From Isoetes taiwanensis (lineage: Eukaryota > Streptophyta > Lycopodiopsida > Isoetales > Isoetaceae), in NCBI GenBank assembly GCA_021234155.1, contig JAJEKV010000026.1, positions 3,894,644 to 3,958,643 on the forward strand: 64,000 bases of DNA. The letters run 5' to 3'. Numbering within the stretch: the first letter of the stretch is position 1; each line of letters starts with the position of its first letter. The notes beneath the pieces were generated by a model. The model did not search any database and was not told where the DNA came from. It saw nothing but the letters and a program-made list of their open reading frames with translations. Position numbers and translations under genes: made by a program. Below are positions 1 to 13,730 of the stretch, piece after piece.

Positions 1-611
1 CAGAAATTCCTCCCATTCTCTTGAATCTGGATCAAATTCTAACAAGCCTGGATCAAACAACTCTGAAATCTGCCCCCGTCTGAAGTTGTTCTAACCCATT
101 TGACAATGTCCTCATCCTGTGTAAACATAGCAGGCCTTCTTCCAGTGACAAGTTCTAGCAACACGATCCCAAAGCTATACACATCTGATTCCCTTTGTTA
201 CTTGTCCAGTCAGACTAGCCTCTGGAGACACATAACCTAGTGAGCCTACAGGTGTAGTTGAGGTTGAGGCTTCCATTGGTGTCACGGCTATCCCCTAAAA
301 CCAAAATCTGATAAATGTGGTTCAAAATCTGCATCAAAAAGTACATAATTAGGCTTCACATCCCCATGTACAATAGGGAGGAGAGCACTGAGTATGAAGG
401 AATGCCAAGGCTCTAGCCGCTCTAATGCGATAATGTGTTGCATTGGCCAGTTCAAGACATGTCCTTCCTGTCTTGAAGCCTCTTGCAAAAGAGCTGCTAA
501 ATTTCCATTTGGCATGTAGTCATAAATAAGCAGTCTCACATCTCCACTTATATAATATCCTCTCAAAACAGCAAGATTCTTATGTTTCACCCTTCCAAGT
601 CTCTGCATGTG
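1..611. repeat. Long-range direct duplicate of 63387-64000 (kinase-domain segment)
   Basis: Bases 1-611 align end to end with 63387-64000. Differences are mostly indels of 1-2 nt: an extra C in a C-run near 80, loss of two bases in the CTCTT near 90, an extra T near 200, a one-base loss near 295, an extra G near 378, and loss of one CT unit near 600. Only a handful are substitutions (for example T/C near 432). The two copies have the same orientation. Confidence 0.95.
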
Positions 612-3600
612 CTTTGAAAACATTTCTTCCACTGCACCATCTGGTAAGGTGCCTCACCGATAAGACAGTACCATCCTCCAAGCTGGCCTTAAAAAGAATT
701 CCATATCTTGTCCTGCTCAAGACATGCTCTCATCAAAACGGCCAGTTGCCTCCAAAATACTTGAGTAGGGATAAGGCTATGAAACATAACAAGGTTTTCA
801 TTGGGCTGATAAATGGTCACTTCCCTTTGGTGGTCTCTCAACAACCTTTTGGTCTGAAAATATAGCAGCATAGAATACATATGACAGAACTGTAAACACA
901 GAATAGAACTCCAAGGCCCACCGCAATAATTACAATAGCAGTTCTGCTGAGATGAACTCCGTGCTTCCGAGAACAACTTCCCAACGGTCTGCCACATAGA
1001 TGAGGATTATGTTCGAATGAATTAGAACCAAATTTTTTCCCAAGAGAAGAAGGAATAGTGCCTTTCAGATTGTTATTTGCAACATCAAACACCTTGAGGG
1101 AGAATAGATTCCCAAGCTCGGAAGGAATGACTCCTGTGAGGTTGTTTCTTGAAAGATCAAGCACCTGCAAATTAACAAGCTTGGCAAGTGTCAACGGATA
1201 TCACCGGTCCAAGAAATTTCCTTCCAAGTGTAGCTCAACAAGCTGTGTCAACAACCCTAGCTCAGAAGGAATAGGAACCATCCAGCTGATTGTTTCCAAG
1301 GTTCAGGTACATAAGCCTCTTACAACCAACGAGCGCCTCAGGTATGCTGCCTGACAGTGCATTGCCGCTCAAGTTTAACTTCTGCAAACTTGAAAGATTT
1401 CCAACTTCCCTTGGTACAGGCCCCTATCTTGGTGTGTTCTATTTCTAGAACAGAAAGAGCAGTGCAGTTACCAAACTCACTAGGAATATCACCAGTTAAT
1501 GGATTATTTGAAAGAAAAAAAGTGCAGACAGTTGCACTAAAAGCACCTAAAGTTGCAGGTATTTTCCCAATGAACATATTCCCTCTCAAGTCTAGTAATT
1601 TGCAAGTTTGTAAGTTGACTCAATCCAGTATATATACTACCGTTTAAACGGTTATTTGCAAGGGATAGTACTTGAAGATTCAAAAGCCCTGTAAAAGTAT
1701 CTGGAATGTTTCCTGACAGATTTTGGTTGCTAACATCGAACAACTCCAAAGACCGACATTGGCCTATAGAAAGAGGTATCAGGCCTGAAAGTCCATTGTC
1801 ACTTAAATCAAGTCTTCTAAGTCTTTGAAGAGAACCTAGCTGTGATGGAATATCACCACTTAGACTATTTCTTTTTAAACTTAAGTACTCCAGATTGGCA
1901 CATTGAGAAAGCTGTGACGGAATATTTCCACTGAGCCTATTATTTGAAACTGTAAAATTCATTAGCTGAGACAAGGATCCAACTACTCCAGGAATGCTGC
2001 CAGAAATCGCATTATTATCAAGAGAGAGAACCTGTAACTGAAGAAGCTTCCCAAAATCTTCCGGAATAGGTCCAGAGAGTTTGTTACTGGAGAGACTCAG
2101 GCTTCTTAGTTGTGATAATGCACTCAATTCCGCAGGAATGATGTCAGAAAGTTTGATTGTCGCTCATATGGAGCACTTGAAGGCTGCTGCACTGTCCAAG
2201 CTCTCTAGGAATGACCCCTGTCAAAAAATTCTGAGACAGATCCAGCTGTTGCAATTGTTTCAATCTTCCAAATGAAGATGGAACTTGCCCTGTAAGCCCA
2301 TTTCCTGCAAGGGACAAAGTAGTTCAATCCTGAAATATTGCCAAGCACTTCAGGAATAGAGCCTGAGAGCTTATTGTTTGCAATATTTATTACACTTAAA
2401 CTCCGAACGGAAAGAACATATTTGGAATGCCACCCTCAAACCTGTTGTTGTTAAGCTCCAAGACCTGAAGAGCAGGAATAGTGGTGACCTGCGAAGGTAT
2501 GGTTCCTGTTAAAAGTTGCGACCGAGTGAAAGCGCCATCAGGTGCCTTAAAAGGCCAATCTCAGCAGGCAAGATTCCAGTTAAATGATTGTTCTGTAAAT
2601 CTAAAGAACTAAGCTGAGAGCAACTGGATATGGATGCTGGTATGTTGCCAGTCAATCTGTTGAAGCTGAGTTTTAGCCCACTATGATGACAGCCTACCAA
2701 TGTCTTGGGGAATACCACCCGATAAGTCATTGTTGGAAAGATCTACAAACTCAAGTGTTGTGCAATCTAGAATTCCAGGGGGAATCTCTCTTGTTAATAA
2801 GTTCTTGGATAGGTCAAGATTAGTCAAACTCTTCACCAAGCCAATCTCAAAAGGTATGTTTCCTGTAATCCTGTTATTTGATAGATCCAAAGCCTCCAGT
2901 TGACGGAGATTTCCAATGCTTGGGAGGAATTTCGCCAGAGATCCTGTTCTTGTCTAGATGCAAGCTCCTCAACAACATGCAGTTTCTAAGGGAATACGGA
3001 ATAGTGCCATTGAGATGATTTGAATGAAGACTCAATCTTCTATGCTGCCCAAGATCTCCAATCTGGTCTGCAAACCCATGTTCTATATGATCAAGAATAG
3101 AACAGACAGACAGACACAGACGTTGTATAAGTTAATATTATGCTTTGCGCATTCATTCCGCAGGCATGCACTTTGAACTCAGAAATGTGATACGAAGCGG
3201 AAACATTCAATGCCCAACCAAGCAACAAATTGAATACGAACTCAGCAAAAGTTTTCGAAGGCCAGCCAGATTGGTACCCCCGTTAATCTTTCGAAAAGGG
3301 AACGTAACATGGTTCTTTTGCAGAATGAAAAATAAGGATTCACAAAAAGATACCTGTGATGGGTCCTTTGAGACCGAGAGCTGAAAGACGAAGCTCCATG
3401 GCTCTTCCACTGGAGCGAATAATTCCTCTCCAGTTGCAAGGTGCACTTTCCGACACTACAGTCCAGTTTGCCAAAGCTCCCTGTGGATCTTCTAATGCGG
3501 CTCTAAATGTTAGTAATGCTACTACGTCCCCACGGTTTGCTGTTTGAGCATAAACAAGCCCTGTAATGCTCTGTGCCAACACAACGAGGCATAGGATCTG

Positions 3601-3630
3601 CTTAATACATGCTTCAAATTTCGTTCCCAT
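1..3630 (-). pseudogene. LRR receptor-like kinase, At4g36180 type, frameshifted copy (5' part and most of the gene; 3' end outside window)
   Basis: A membrane receptor kinase read on the minus strand. Exon 1 (3354-3630) starts MGTKFEAC, with a hydrophobic signal peptide and an LRRNT domain (ALLTFRAALEDPQGALANW, then CNW). A GT-AG intron (3083-3353) follows. Exon 2 runs from 3082 past the window start. It encodes many LxxLxLxxNxLxGxIP repeats (about eight uninterrupted at 1537-2127), a transmembrane segment (about 860-960) and a kinase domain. The kinase has VLSVRHLPDG in the N-lobe, HGDVKP in place of HRD, and DFG. Family knowledge: At4g36180 shows the same HGD and the same YDYMPNGNL and LLQEAS motifs. 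Frame changes occur repeatedly (for example near 300, 690-840, 1200-1340, 2130-2510 and 2890), so no continuous product can be read. It may be a decaying pseudogene or a locally poor consensus; the intact second copy favours either over a functional gene. Confidence 0.9.
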
Positions 3631-6577
3631 GCTTCAAAAGTCATTTACACAGAGCTTCTTTCATTTACTGCCAGAATAAAGCAGATTTTTCTTCCACAAA
3701 GCATGCAACCAATGTAAGCCTTTTTCCAGCTTAAACTTCGGAGCTTCATGCAGCTATGCTGCATACTCTGTTTTATTTGATCGCGAAATATTTGTCCCAG
3801 ACTCCCAGTTAGACCAGATTGTTTAATCTCAAATGCTGAAGAAAAAACTGAATGCTTTCGATAATCCAATGAGGACTGTTTTGAATCAGAAATATTTTCT
3901 CCGAGCTGTACAAGATTAATCAGAAGGACACGAAGATAGATTGCTTGCCTGTTTTGAGTTTTGAAACTTCTGATCAAAGCTGAGAAGATGAACTAGGTAC
4001 GAAAAGAGGCAGGAGCAGAGGCACCCAGGAGCAAATGCGGCTTCTGAACTTCAAAAAATAAAAAGGATTTGGCTGCAGAGCTATGGAGGTGCTAAAAACG
4101 GAGCAAATAGAAGCATAGCTCCGCTTCTATCTCTGGGCTCTCAAATATGGCTTTGCAGCGCCTCCCAAATTGGAGGAGCTCCTAAATTAGCTTCTGCAAG
4201 TGCAAAAAGAACGAATATAGCCGCCAAAATTGGTGTCGCCCAGGATCTGGCGGGCCATGGCCTCCCATGCAAAAGCCGTTGGCCTACGGATACGCCGAAC
4301 TAAGAGTATGTTTGTACGTATTTGTAAAGAAAATATATTATACGCAGTAAAACGGAAAGTTAAAAAGGAGTGGCGAAGCTTTTGGACGTAACGTCCCAGA
4401 TTTTGGGATCCATGTTCTTTAAATGCTAGCTGACGGTCCGATTCGACAAGCTGACGTGGCCTCGTAGTCTCTTTCCTTTAAAGTGTCAAACAAAGTCCAT
4501 ACCATAACTTCGCCTATTGCTTTCTTGGGTATCTTAAATTAGTTGCTGCAAATATATAAAACCCAATGGATAGAGAATATTGTTGTGGAATGTTATGTTT
4601 TGTTTGGGAATATTAGACTTGTTGTTGCCCCTTAAGAGCGGGTTAATCCTCTACCTCGAGCAGATTAAAGGTTATGCCTGATCAGGTTATCCAGGTAACC
4701 TGCTATAGGGAAGCATTGACCATCTTAAATCAGAGATGACAAGTTTAGCCATAAGATGGATAATCAGTTCAACATCAACAATCTAAGGTTATCATTGATA
4801 ATTTTTCGTAGATTATCATGAAAGATCGTCTGCTGCATTGTGTTCTTGGTTCTGCTCCAAATCTAATGGCTAGGAATGGTCGAAGTTAATAATCTTCAAA
4901 AGCGTGCTCAACATTGGGGGTGTCCAAATAGTTCTAGCACCATGTCAAACTTCATTTTTTATTCAATGTCATATTTACATTGTATCATATAGGCCACAAC
5001 TTACCAACGTAGTAATGCAATCAATACATTAAACGGCTAGTAGAATCTAATTCTAATAAGCATCTCATCTTACTGCTCAAATGAACATGTGCTTTATGTC
5101 TAAAAAGGATATGAGGGTCAGTCACCGAGTCTCCCCACATGCAGTTTACGTAAATTCAATACTTCTATGACAGCTTTACTATTTTATTGCAAGGCTTCCT
5201 TGGGTCGCTTATATAAAAATGATAGTTCTCATAAGATGCATAATTGTTATTATCAACAAAAAGTAAAGAATAAGGTATGCTTCTTTTGATTTGACTTGTT
5301 CAGAATAATCTAGTCTATGAAACATCATGTAGACGTTAGTCTTAATTTGGACATCACATCTTTCTTGGTTTTATGGAAATTACATTTGTTTGCTACTTGG
5401 GATGACCTTTCTGCAATGACATCAATTCAAAATGCGAGAAAACTCAAGAAAATTTTTAGGTTAACAAACTTCTTGTGTTCGCCTACCTATTGCTTCACTT
5501 TGTTATAAATGATTCTACTTTCAGATTTACTATTTGCTTCATTGCATTTTGAAATATGTGGAAAAATAGCAGATGCTTGTATGGGGGGCATAACGTCTCA
5601 TGCATTTGGATAAAAACTAAGCACTATTTACAATTTGGAAATGACAAACCCGCTCATAAAAAGTAAATGCACTCAAAAAGAGCATGATGCTAAATGGAAT
5701 GATATTGGATGCTTTTCTTTTAGGGTTTCTAGATTTTCTTAAACTTAATTGTCATGACCCAATTTACTATACAGCATAATTTGCTTGATAGCTTACCTTA
5801 TGACCTTTGTGGTTTTAAGCTTGCAGCCCTAACCTCGGGTGACACATTATCTCAAAGCCCTAGCCTATTTTGAAAAATGGCACGGACCTATTTTAAACCA
5901 TTCGATGTTGATCTAAAAAAATGAAGGGCCAAAGGAAAATTAGCTTTTCTCATTGCTATATGGAGTTATTTGCCTTTGAAGGTAGGTAGTTGGTGTTCAG
6001 CATTTTTTCATTCTTAGTCTCTTGGAAGTAGAGTTGGAGGTACAATTCCTATGATAAGTTTTTTTTTCCTTACTAAATGAATTGCTCATTGGTCCAAAAG
6101 AGCTCGTTAGAAGGATCGTTCATCTTTTTTGTTTTTGTTTACGCATATTCTAGAGATCTAGCGTGAGGGGGTGAGAAAAAGTAATTGTTTTACTTTTTTA
6201 ATCTAAGAGGAAAGATATATGTTTAAAAAGTGGGCCGTGACCTACATAATGCATGTGTTTCTTTGGATTGCTCTAGAGGCTTTTGGAATTGTTGGTACAT
6301 ATTTGGTTCTTAAGAAGATTTAACACATAATGGGATGATCCGTGAGTTTGGGTCCCTGCAAAAATGTTAGAGATTAGAGTAGATGGATGGAGTTATAGGG
6401 CAATTCCTATGATAAGTCTTCCTTTTAAATCGACAATTCATCCTCTTGTTAGCATCGACAATTAGCATCCTTTAAATCGACAATTCATCCTTACAAGTAG
6501 GTGTCCAAAGAAATGAATTCTTCTCTCGCAGAATGTGCATTTCTTTGGGTTCTATTTCTTTTGGAGATGCTAAAGAA
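3631..6577. other. AT-rich intergenic DNA, no gene recognised
   Basis: Upstream side of the minus-strand LRR kinase, so its promoter should lie in the first several hundred bases. I see no convincing TATA/initiator pair, coding domain or terminal repeat. Short ORFs here look like chance. A near-palindrome (caggttatccaggtaacctg) lies near 4682-4701. Confidence 0.5.
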
Positions 6578-6609
6578 CCTTCCTTCCTTCCTTCCTTCCT
6601 TCCTTCCTA
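6578..6609. repeat. (CCTT)n microsatellite
   Basis: About eight perfect CCTT units in a row. Confidence 0.95.
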
Positions 6610-9600
6610 TTTAAGTATACATTCGTGCCATTTTTTATAAGATGTATGAATGTAATGGATTTGAAATGGGGAGTTCATTAATTTATTCAAGCATATTGAA
6701 AGCTTGTGGCATCTTGTCGCTATTGAGAAAGGCGAGGAAATTCACAAGCATGTTGTTAGATTTGGGCTCCAATGATAGTTCCATAAGCGACACAAGTACA
6801 CGAGTTTGACAAAAGGTTGAACCTAAGTACCACAATGGACATTATTATTACAAAAAAGAAACCTTCCCATTGGCCTTGTGTTACGCGATGACTGCCCATA
6901 AGTCACAAAAGGTGGCACAATAGATGGCAATGTTATAATTGTAGTGAAAAAAAAGCCTTCTCACCAAGCATTCTCTACGTCATGCTATCATGGGTCAAGA
7001 AGCATTCTCGGCGAGAATTGTCAAACCCATCCATATGACTTCCAACTCAACAAGACACCGATATGGTAATCAAAACACCATCAAAAATTACGGCCTGCCT
7101 ATAAAACTTCAATTGTCTAACAATATGCATGCCGATGACGGCATTAACATGGATCAACAAACCCGAAACAAGAGGCGAAGCACAAACAAGCGAGGTAAAG
7201 CCAACATACAATATACCAACAATCATTCAAAACAATAACAACTCCAAGAAGCGGGTTGGAAGGTTTTTTACGAAATCAAGAAAGAAGAAGAGCAAAAAAA
7301 AGAAATCATCCACATCAAAATCAACAACGTTGACCTTGCCCAGTTCAACGATGAGATACATGAACCTATGCGAGTAGAACCCAAGATTACGTTCGGATGG
7401 CAAACACAAGGAGGAACTAGACTAATATAGAAACAAGGCAAAAGAAGAAAAATCAAGTTTGAAGAACAACACAAAAGAACCCCTTTGAAGGGTTTTGCAC
7501 ATAAACAAACCTAACTTCCACATGTGTAATATTGAACCAACTTGACATCTATAACTCGTGCAAAGTCTAGTCAAGCATATACTTAGCCAAAAATGGCGAC
7601 CTTGACTACCCAAAATCACAAAGCGCGGCTGGCGCGGCGGCACACTGCAACTCAACCACCTCCACATCAATAAATCCATACCCGGACGAGCATATTACAC
7701 TAACGGATACAGCGTCTCCATTGATGCTTTAACATCTCGTCAAAAGAAAGCGGCCTGGAGACCATGATCGGCTGATGTCTCTATGAACACACCCATTCAT
7801 GGAGGTTTGGGCTCTTTGGAAATGTAGAATTTTATCGGGCCCGCCAATAAAAAATAAATAAACACTTATCACTTTTTATTTTTCCTATACCTTTGACAAG
7901 TTTGAGTTTTATATTATGAGCGAAAAACAATTTAGACAATCAACAACAAAAACAATAATAATATTTCAAATAAACAATTAAAACAAGTGATATTACAATA
8001 AACAATCAATAGAAACATGAAATCATTAAAAGCGTTTCTTTCTCAAAAATGAGCAATCTAATAATGATCTACTCGAATGATAAGCAAAACCTAGCGACAA
8101 AACCTATATTGGCCAAACTACAAACATCAAACATCACGATTACATCGTCATCAAATGAAGCGAACAAAAAGATGTCCCAAGAAATTGCCACCTACAAACC
8201 ATTCCATGATCATTTCGAGATTCAAATCCTTCACACAACCAACAACAAGCGAGGAAAGCAAATCAATTAGAAAAAAGAAATAATCCAACAACGTGAAACC
8301 TCCCTACAACTACAACAATCCTACTAGCCAACTTTGTCCAAAACAAAAAAGTAGTGGTTTCTCAAAAAAGAAACAAAAATCTAATGACCTAGAAAGCTAA
8401 AGCATTCATAAACAAACACTTCATTTGCAACTTGCTAAACAATACTATTATTAACTTCTCGAATATAACTAGCTCGAATTACATTTGTTATTAAAACTAT
8501 TATTATAAATATACACTATTATTATTTTTAAACTTGGTTAGCTTGAATATAACTTTGACTAATATTTTGTCCGGTACATGCTTTTCTAATTGGAAATCCA
8601 AGCCCTATCTGCCCCAAGCCTCCATTTAAGCCTTTTTGATGGTTTTTTTTAAAAGGGCTTGCCTAACCCCTCCCTACAATATTTATTGCAACTCTAACAT
8701 GTCCATGAAGTGACACGTAGACCGGATTAAACCTAAGCCATTGGATCACCAAATTTTTTTGAATCAACAGGTCTAAAAATTATAAAATACCCCAAAACTC
8801 CCTTTCCTCTTCTATGTCCGAACTCGAGGAGTAAGTCGAGAATTTTTGAGTAATTTTTGGCTATGGTAGACATATGTAATTATTAATGCTAGATTAGGAA
8901 ATATAACTTGGTGAGCCATGTGTAAATTTTCTATTCGAGGTATGCAGTACAAACATAAATTTTGGCTTTCTTTGTGTAGCAAGAGATGCTATATTTGCTT
9001 TTCAACCGATTGCCATGATTCGAAAAAAATGAAGGAAATGTTGTTGAGGCTTCTAGGCCTGGTTTTACAAAGGTTTTGCATTTAGAGCATAGTTTTGGAG
9101 CGAATAATCAAGGGGAAACATCTAAGACAGTATAAGTTCATTTTTGAACAAAAAAACCATTTGTTCACAGATAATTTTGCAAAGGGAGTTTGCATCGGGG
9201 AGCAACATTTTGAAACAAAAGAATTAAAAAAAAAAAAGTTTGGGCCGTTTCCAACTTATTTTAATGATGCTCAAAAAGATGTTATCATTGTTAAATAATG
9301 GCTCTTATTCCTGCATCGAGCGGGATTAAAGGAGTATCTTGTGAATCCCGAGGTATATGAAGCATCACTGAGATGGCCCGGAAAGTAGTATGCATGGCCG
9401 GGAACCTTTCGGCTTAGTTGGTTTGAATAAGAGACAACAAACTTCTGATGTTTTCAATTATGATTTTTGTTGTGTAGCTAGGGATATTGTGAAGGCAATG
9501 CAATCTAGGTTATTGCATATATTTTTTGGGCTTGACATGATGCGGTCGTTGATTTGTTTTTGCATTTATAGTTAGGAGATGTTTGGAGTGCCATCATGTA

Positions 9601-11200
9601 ATCCTCATGCAAAAGCCTCAGTATCTAGCAATTGTTGGTATAATTGCATATTGGAAGAACATTTCAAAGAGGACAAAAAACAATGTTTGCATGAGGTACT
9701 TTTCTTTGCCATGTGAGACTTCAATGTTAAGATTGCGATTTGCAAACACAATATTGTGGAAGCCTGGGATGTTATTCATTTTAGATAGATAATACATTTT
9801 TGGTGACACCTGTTCCAATATACAAAGAGATTATTCTCTTAGTAGTTACATAAAATCAGCTCATGAATGTGTTTTCATTTGAAGCCCTAAATGAAACAAC
9901 ATTGTGGTTTAAGAAGAATACCTATCAACAAAAGGCATTATCGGCTTAAGCTTGTGATCAAGATGCGATTTGCCACTGCACTATGTTGATAAGTGAAATA
10001 AAGAAACTTATATAGTTCATTTTATATGGAAGCGGTTAAGTACCAATACCCATCGATACAAATGAATATCTAGCTTAAGCTATTATGGCAATATTAAATG
10101 ATTATGTATGACTTTTAGATTGATGGTAGCATGTAATTCCAAGATTGCTTTAATGACTAAAGTTTTTGAACATGAGTAAACCCTGGTCTTGGCCTAAGGA
10201 ACAATACATGCGTTTTCAAAGGGCTGCAAATGCGGACTTGATATTCCTGTAAAATTATCGCGGTTGTATATCACAGTAGCGGATGTAAAGGGTTTTTTTG
10301 TTTTCTCTCTCTTTCCGGTTTGCAAGAGCATAATAGAATTTTAGGTATGCATTCTCATGTTCAAGGGTTTCTTGAGCAAAGGTCGATTGGGTGGATTTCT
10401 CTGCTGCTAGGGCAAAAGGAATGGGGCTATGTGAATCGGTCGGTGACCTAAGGAAATGTATTTATGCTCACCTTTCAATCGACCGCAAGCTTGAAAGTAA
10501 AATGAAGAGCGATGACTGAATTTCTTTTTGTGGGGATTTCATGAGACAATCTAATAAGGGGGTAGTTCTTTGTTTATAGGAGTCTCAACTTATTTCCGGC
10601 TTATTTCTTAAGGGTTTCTTCGGCTTATTCCTTCTTTTCCTACTTTTCTGAATAGAATCATAAAGATTGAGATTGCATATTCCTTAAACCTTTCTTTATG
10701 GGGTTATGATCTTAATTCAGGGCTTTATGGAAGTGCTTGGGCTCGATTCCCAAGGAGTCTCTTGTTAATTGCGTTCTTGTTCTCTTGATTAGTATATAGA
10801 TTATTATATTTTAACATGAAGAGGTTTTCCCCATGTGACCATTCATTATTCAATGTCTAAGTTAGAAAATTTTTTAAGCATATTTTATACGGTTGGTATT
10901 CCAATTCTAGGGCCATCGTGACAAGGTATATTCTAGGTTGGTCGGATCGGACCAAGATTTAGTGATAAACTTTGCACAATCTTTTATGTATTGCTAGATG
11001 GTATTCGGGCTTTGTTGGGCATATGATTGTTTGGTCGTATTGTATTTTCGGTGGTATAAATACCAAAGTTGAGGTGCTTATTGCTAATTTTTGAGCTGCT
11101 TAATATCCTGAGTCTTTTGGAGTCCTTTTCATGTGAATAATTGAAGAAATGGATTTGATCGGCGGAAGTAGAAAGTGGGTTATGCTTTGGCGGAAGTGGG
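6610..11200. other. AT-rich intergenic DNA, unrecognised old repeats
   Basis: Only short ORFs, none with a recognisable domain. The stretch around 9060-9800 has several short plus-strand reading fragments in different frames, as a very old transposon might leave. No family can be named. Confidence 0.4.
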
Positions 11201-11794
11201 CTAATACGGACGAGATTCTAAGTATGTCGAATATACGGGCTGTTTATGATTGACCATTTTGAAATGCCATTGTAGTGATGGAGCACAAAAGGTAAATCTC
11301 TCTTGATTCATAGGTTTTATTAGTATGCATAGTATTAATGCATTTGCATCCAGAAGGTGGCGGTCGTCAGTGGGTTCATGCCTTTTAGACCACAAAATTT
11401 CTAGCCTTCCGAGCCCGTTCAATTCTTCCACGGATATAATTTTATCCTTTTTATCTATCAGACATTGAACAAAATTGACTTCAAATCCAGGTACACAGAT
11501 CCTTGTAAAGATAGTCCTGGTCAGAATTCCTAGCCCTCTGTGGTTTCCAGAAATCCTAATCATATATAAATTCAATATGATCGGGGTGCAATCATCGCGA
11601 ACAACGAGGGGTCTTACTTTTGCAATGTGACTCGAGGATCTTTCGGTAACTAGATTTTCCAACTCAATAAGATTGAAATGTAATATAATATAATAATTTA
11701 TCCAAGCTTGTTTATGGAATGCTGTGTAGTTGTTGTTTTTAGTTGTTGAATGCGGTCCAGGGTTTGGAAGTTGACCAAGCATGATGATGACCAT
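11201..11794 (-). CDS. Hypothetical 197-residue ORF, function unknown
   Basis: The longest unbroken reading frame outside recognised elements on the left side. It starts MVIIMLGQLPNPG and ends YLESRPY. I see no signal peptide, membrane segment, zinc-binding cluster or known motif. The middle (around EELNGLGRLEILWSKR) looks protein-like but matches no family I know. No plausible splice partners or neighbouring exons were found. It could be a chance frame in AT-rich DNA or a fragment of an unrecognised transposon protein. Confidence 0.2.
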   Translation of the reverse strand: MVIIMLGQLPNPGPHSTTKNNNYTAFHKQAWINYYIILHFNLIELENLVTERSSSHIAKVRPLVVRDDCTPIILNLYMIRISGNHRGLGILTRTIFTRICVPGFEVNFVQCLIDKKDKIISVEELNGLGRLEILWSKRHEPTDDRHLLDANALILCILIKPMNQERFTFCAPSLQWHFKMVNHKQPVYSTYLESRPY

Positions 11795-12842
11795 GTAAAA
11801 GAAGCATGATTGCAGGAATTTATTTGGTCTTATGGAAGGCTAGGTATTAGTCGATGTAATCTCTTTGCACCATTGATTCATGCAAGATAATTAACTGCCA
11901 AAAAAATAGTGACCTTTGATCTGGGAGATTATGTGGAACCTCCCGTCATCTGAAGGCCTAAAATTAACAATGCAAAAGCAAACGATAAAGGAAGCGATGC
12001 CATTATATATTAAAAAAGCGATAAGGATGAATTTAGCCATTAAGAGTGCATCTTTATTAAGCTGAAACTAGAAAGAACAAACCTTCCCATTGCGATCTGA
12101 TTTAACCATCAGAAGAAGACAAAAGAATTGGCAATGGAGATCTTGCAAGAAAACAAAATTCCCACAAGAGCACAAGCTTTTTCCTGCTAGAAGATAAAAC
12201 GAGTTTCTGTTTAGGTTTTTGGAAAGTAGGCTAGAACTCCCAAAATAAAACAGATGAAATAAAATTGATTTTCTGGGCCATGTAGGCTAAAACAAGGAGG
12301 AAAACCATTATTTTGTCATGAATTGCCATGAAGCAAAGGCTCATTTCAGCCTAATAGGGATGCACCCTAAGTATACGTAAAGGAATTATGTAAAGAAAAC
12401 AAGGTGCTCCGCACGAGGGGTTGTCGTCCGGTGGCCCGAGAGTGTGTGTTCATGTTTTCTATTTGGTTGTCACTTAAGATTGAATTTGGTGCTAATTTTT
12501 TTTTTCATCTAATTTGTCTCTTTCAATCGCTTACCTCGATAAGGCATTGTAGCAGTCGTGACTTGCCTGTCACGAACTTATCTTTAATCTGAATATCTTT
12601 TCCTGCCTCAATAGTCATGAATTCCAAAGCAAAGGAGAGCTAAAGCATCGGTCTAGAAGTAGCGGGGCTTCCGTCCAATAAATATGCCTTTAAATGTTTT
12701 ATTAACAACATATGAAGAAAAATTGGAATTTATCACATAAAAAAAGAAATAGAAATCTAGCATCAGCAGACTATTCTACATAATTTAAAAGTATTCTATC
12801 ACGTTAAATAGTATATATGCTCCAATACAAGCAGGGGAGAAA
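11795..12842. other. AT-rich intergenic DNA, nothing recognised
   Basis: No domain-bearing frame, terminal repeat or RNA gene was seen. Confidence 0.4.
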
Positions 12843-13020
12843 GCAGGATAGTCTAGGCTTTATTATAGAAAATGTTTGACCAAAGCTCTCCAATATATGA
12901 TATGTTGAAAGGACTTTCCTTATTAGAAACAAGCCAGCAGTCTAGGCCTTATTATAGAAAACATTTGACCAAACCCTCAAGCGTGATTTGCGAGAAAGGG
13001 CTTTTCTTATGAGATGCAAA
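12843..13020. repeat. Two-copy tandem repeat, period about 89 bp
   Basis: AGTCTAGGCTTTATTATAGA at 12850 recurs as AGTCTAGGCCTTATTATAGA at 12939. Both are followed by similar AAA..TTTGACCAAA and (C)TTATGAGA-type sequence. Confidence 0.8.
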
Positions 13021-13165
13021 AGCGATGCATCTTCATGTGAAACTTTTCATTTCATGACATTTTTTTCCCACTGTCTATAGATCCATATAATAGTGCTTTC
13101 TATTTTATTGCCTTGAAGTATTCCAGGAATAATGGTGTGCAACAAGATCAAATAAAAATAATTGA

Positions 13166-13730
13166 TTTTTTTTTTTTTTTTTGTTGAAGGGCGTCGGACT
13201 TTATTCAATCAAAGAGTCAAATACAAGTATAAATGCGAGAGCGAGGGAATAAAATCTCAGCCGGATAAGCGAGAGAGACCCACGAAGTGAAGCAACATGC
13301 CTAAGCATAAGAGTGCACATCAAATACTCCTCAAAATCAATGCGCCTCTTGCGAGGGGCAAGTGAAGAACAATGATAACGACTTTACAATGTAACCTTGA
13401 GCTTCTTGAGAACACGATTATACGCCACATCGGACCTTTGAAGATTACCAATCTTCGTCTTTTCTAGATAGTCCAAAAGCAACCATCCTGGCGCTAGATG
13501 AAAAGCCTGGCCTTAACTCTGTCCAGTACTTGGGTAAATTGCCAAAAGCGGTTGTTGACTTGTTAGTGAAACACGAAAAGGGAAACAACCAGGGTCCCAT
13601 ACTGTCTAAAGGTGTTCACATATGAAAAAGCAATGCTCAATGGTCTCGGATCCACGCTTTTGCATCTTGGACGATTTGATATTCTAGGGTTAAACTTATG
13701 GACAAGCACATTAGCCGGAGACACCTATAA
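13166..13730 (-). mobile_element. 5'-truncated LINE (L1-type) 3' end with poly(A) tail
   Basis: A T17 run at 13166-13182 is a poly(A) tail read on the minus strand. Next to it, TTGAATAAAGTCCGACG resembles a LINE 3' UTR. Further in, minus-strand reading gives pieces of the RT zinc-binding (zf-RVT) domain of plant L1 ORF2: CKKRGSETIEHCFF, then a VW-like end (ETIEHCFFICEHL..VW). Several frame changes are present. 5' truncation is the normal outcome of target-primed reverse transcription. No target-site duplication could be fixed because the 5' edge is unclear. Confidence 0.75.
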
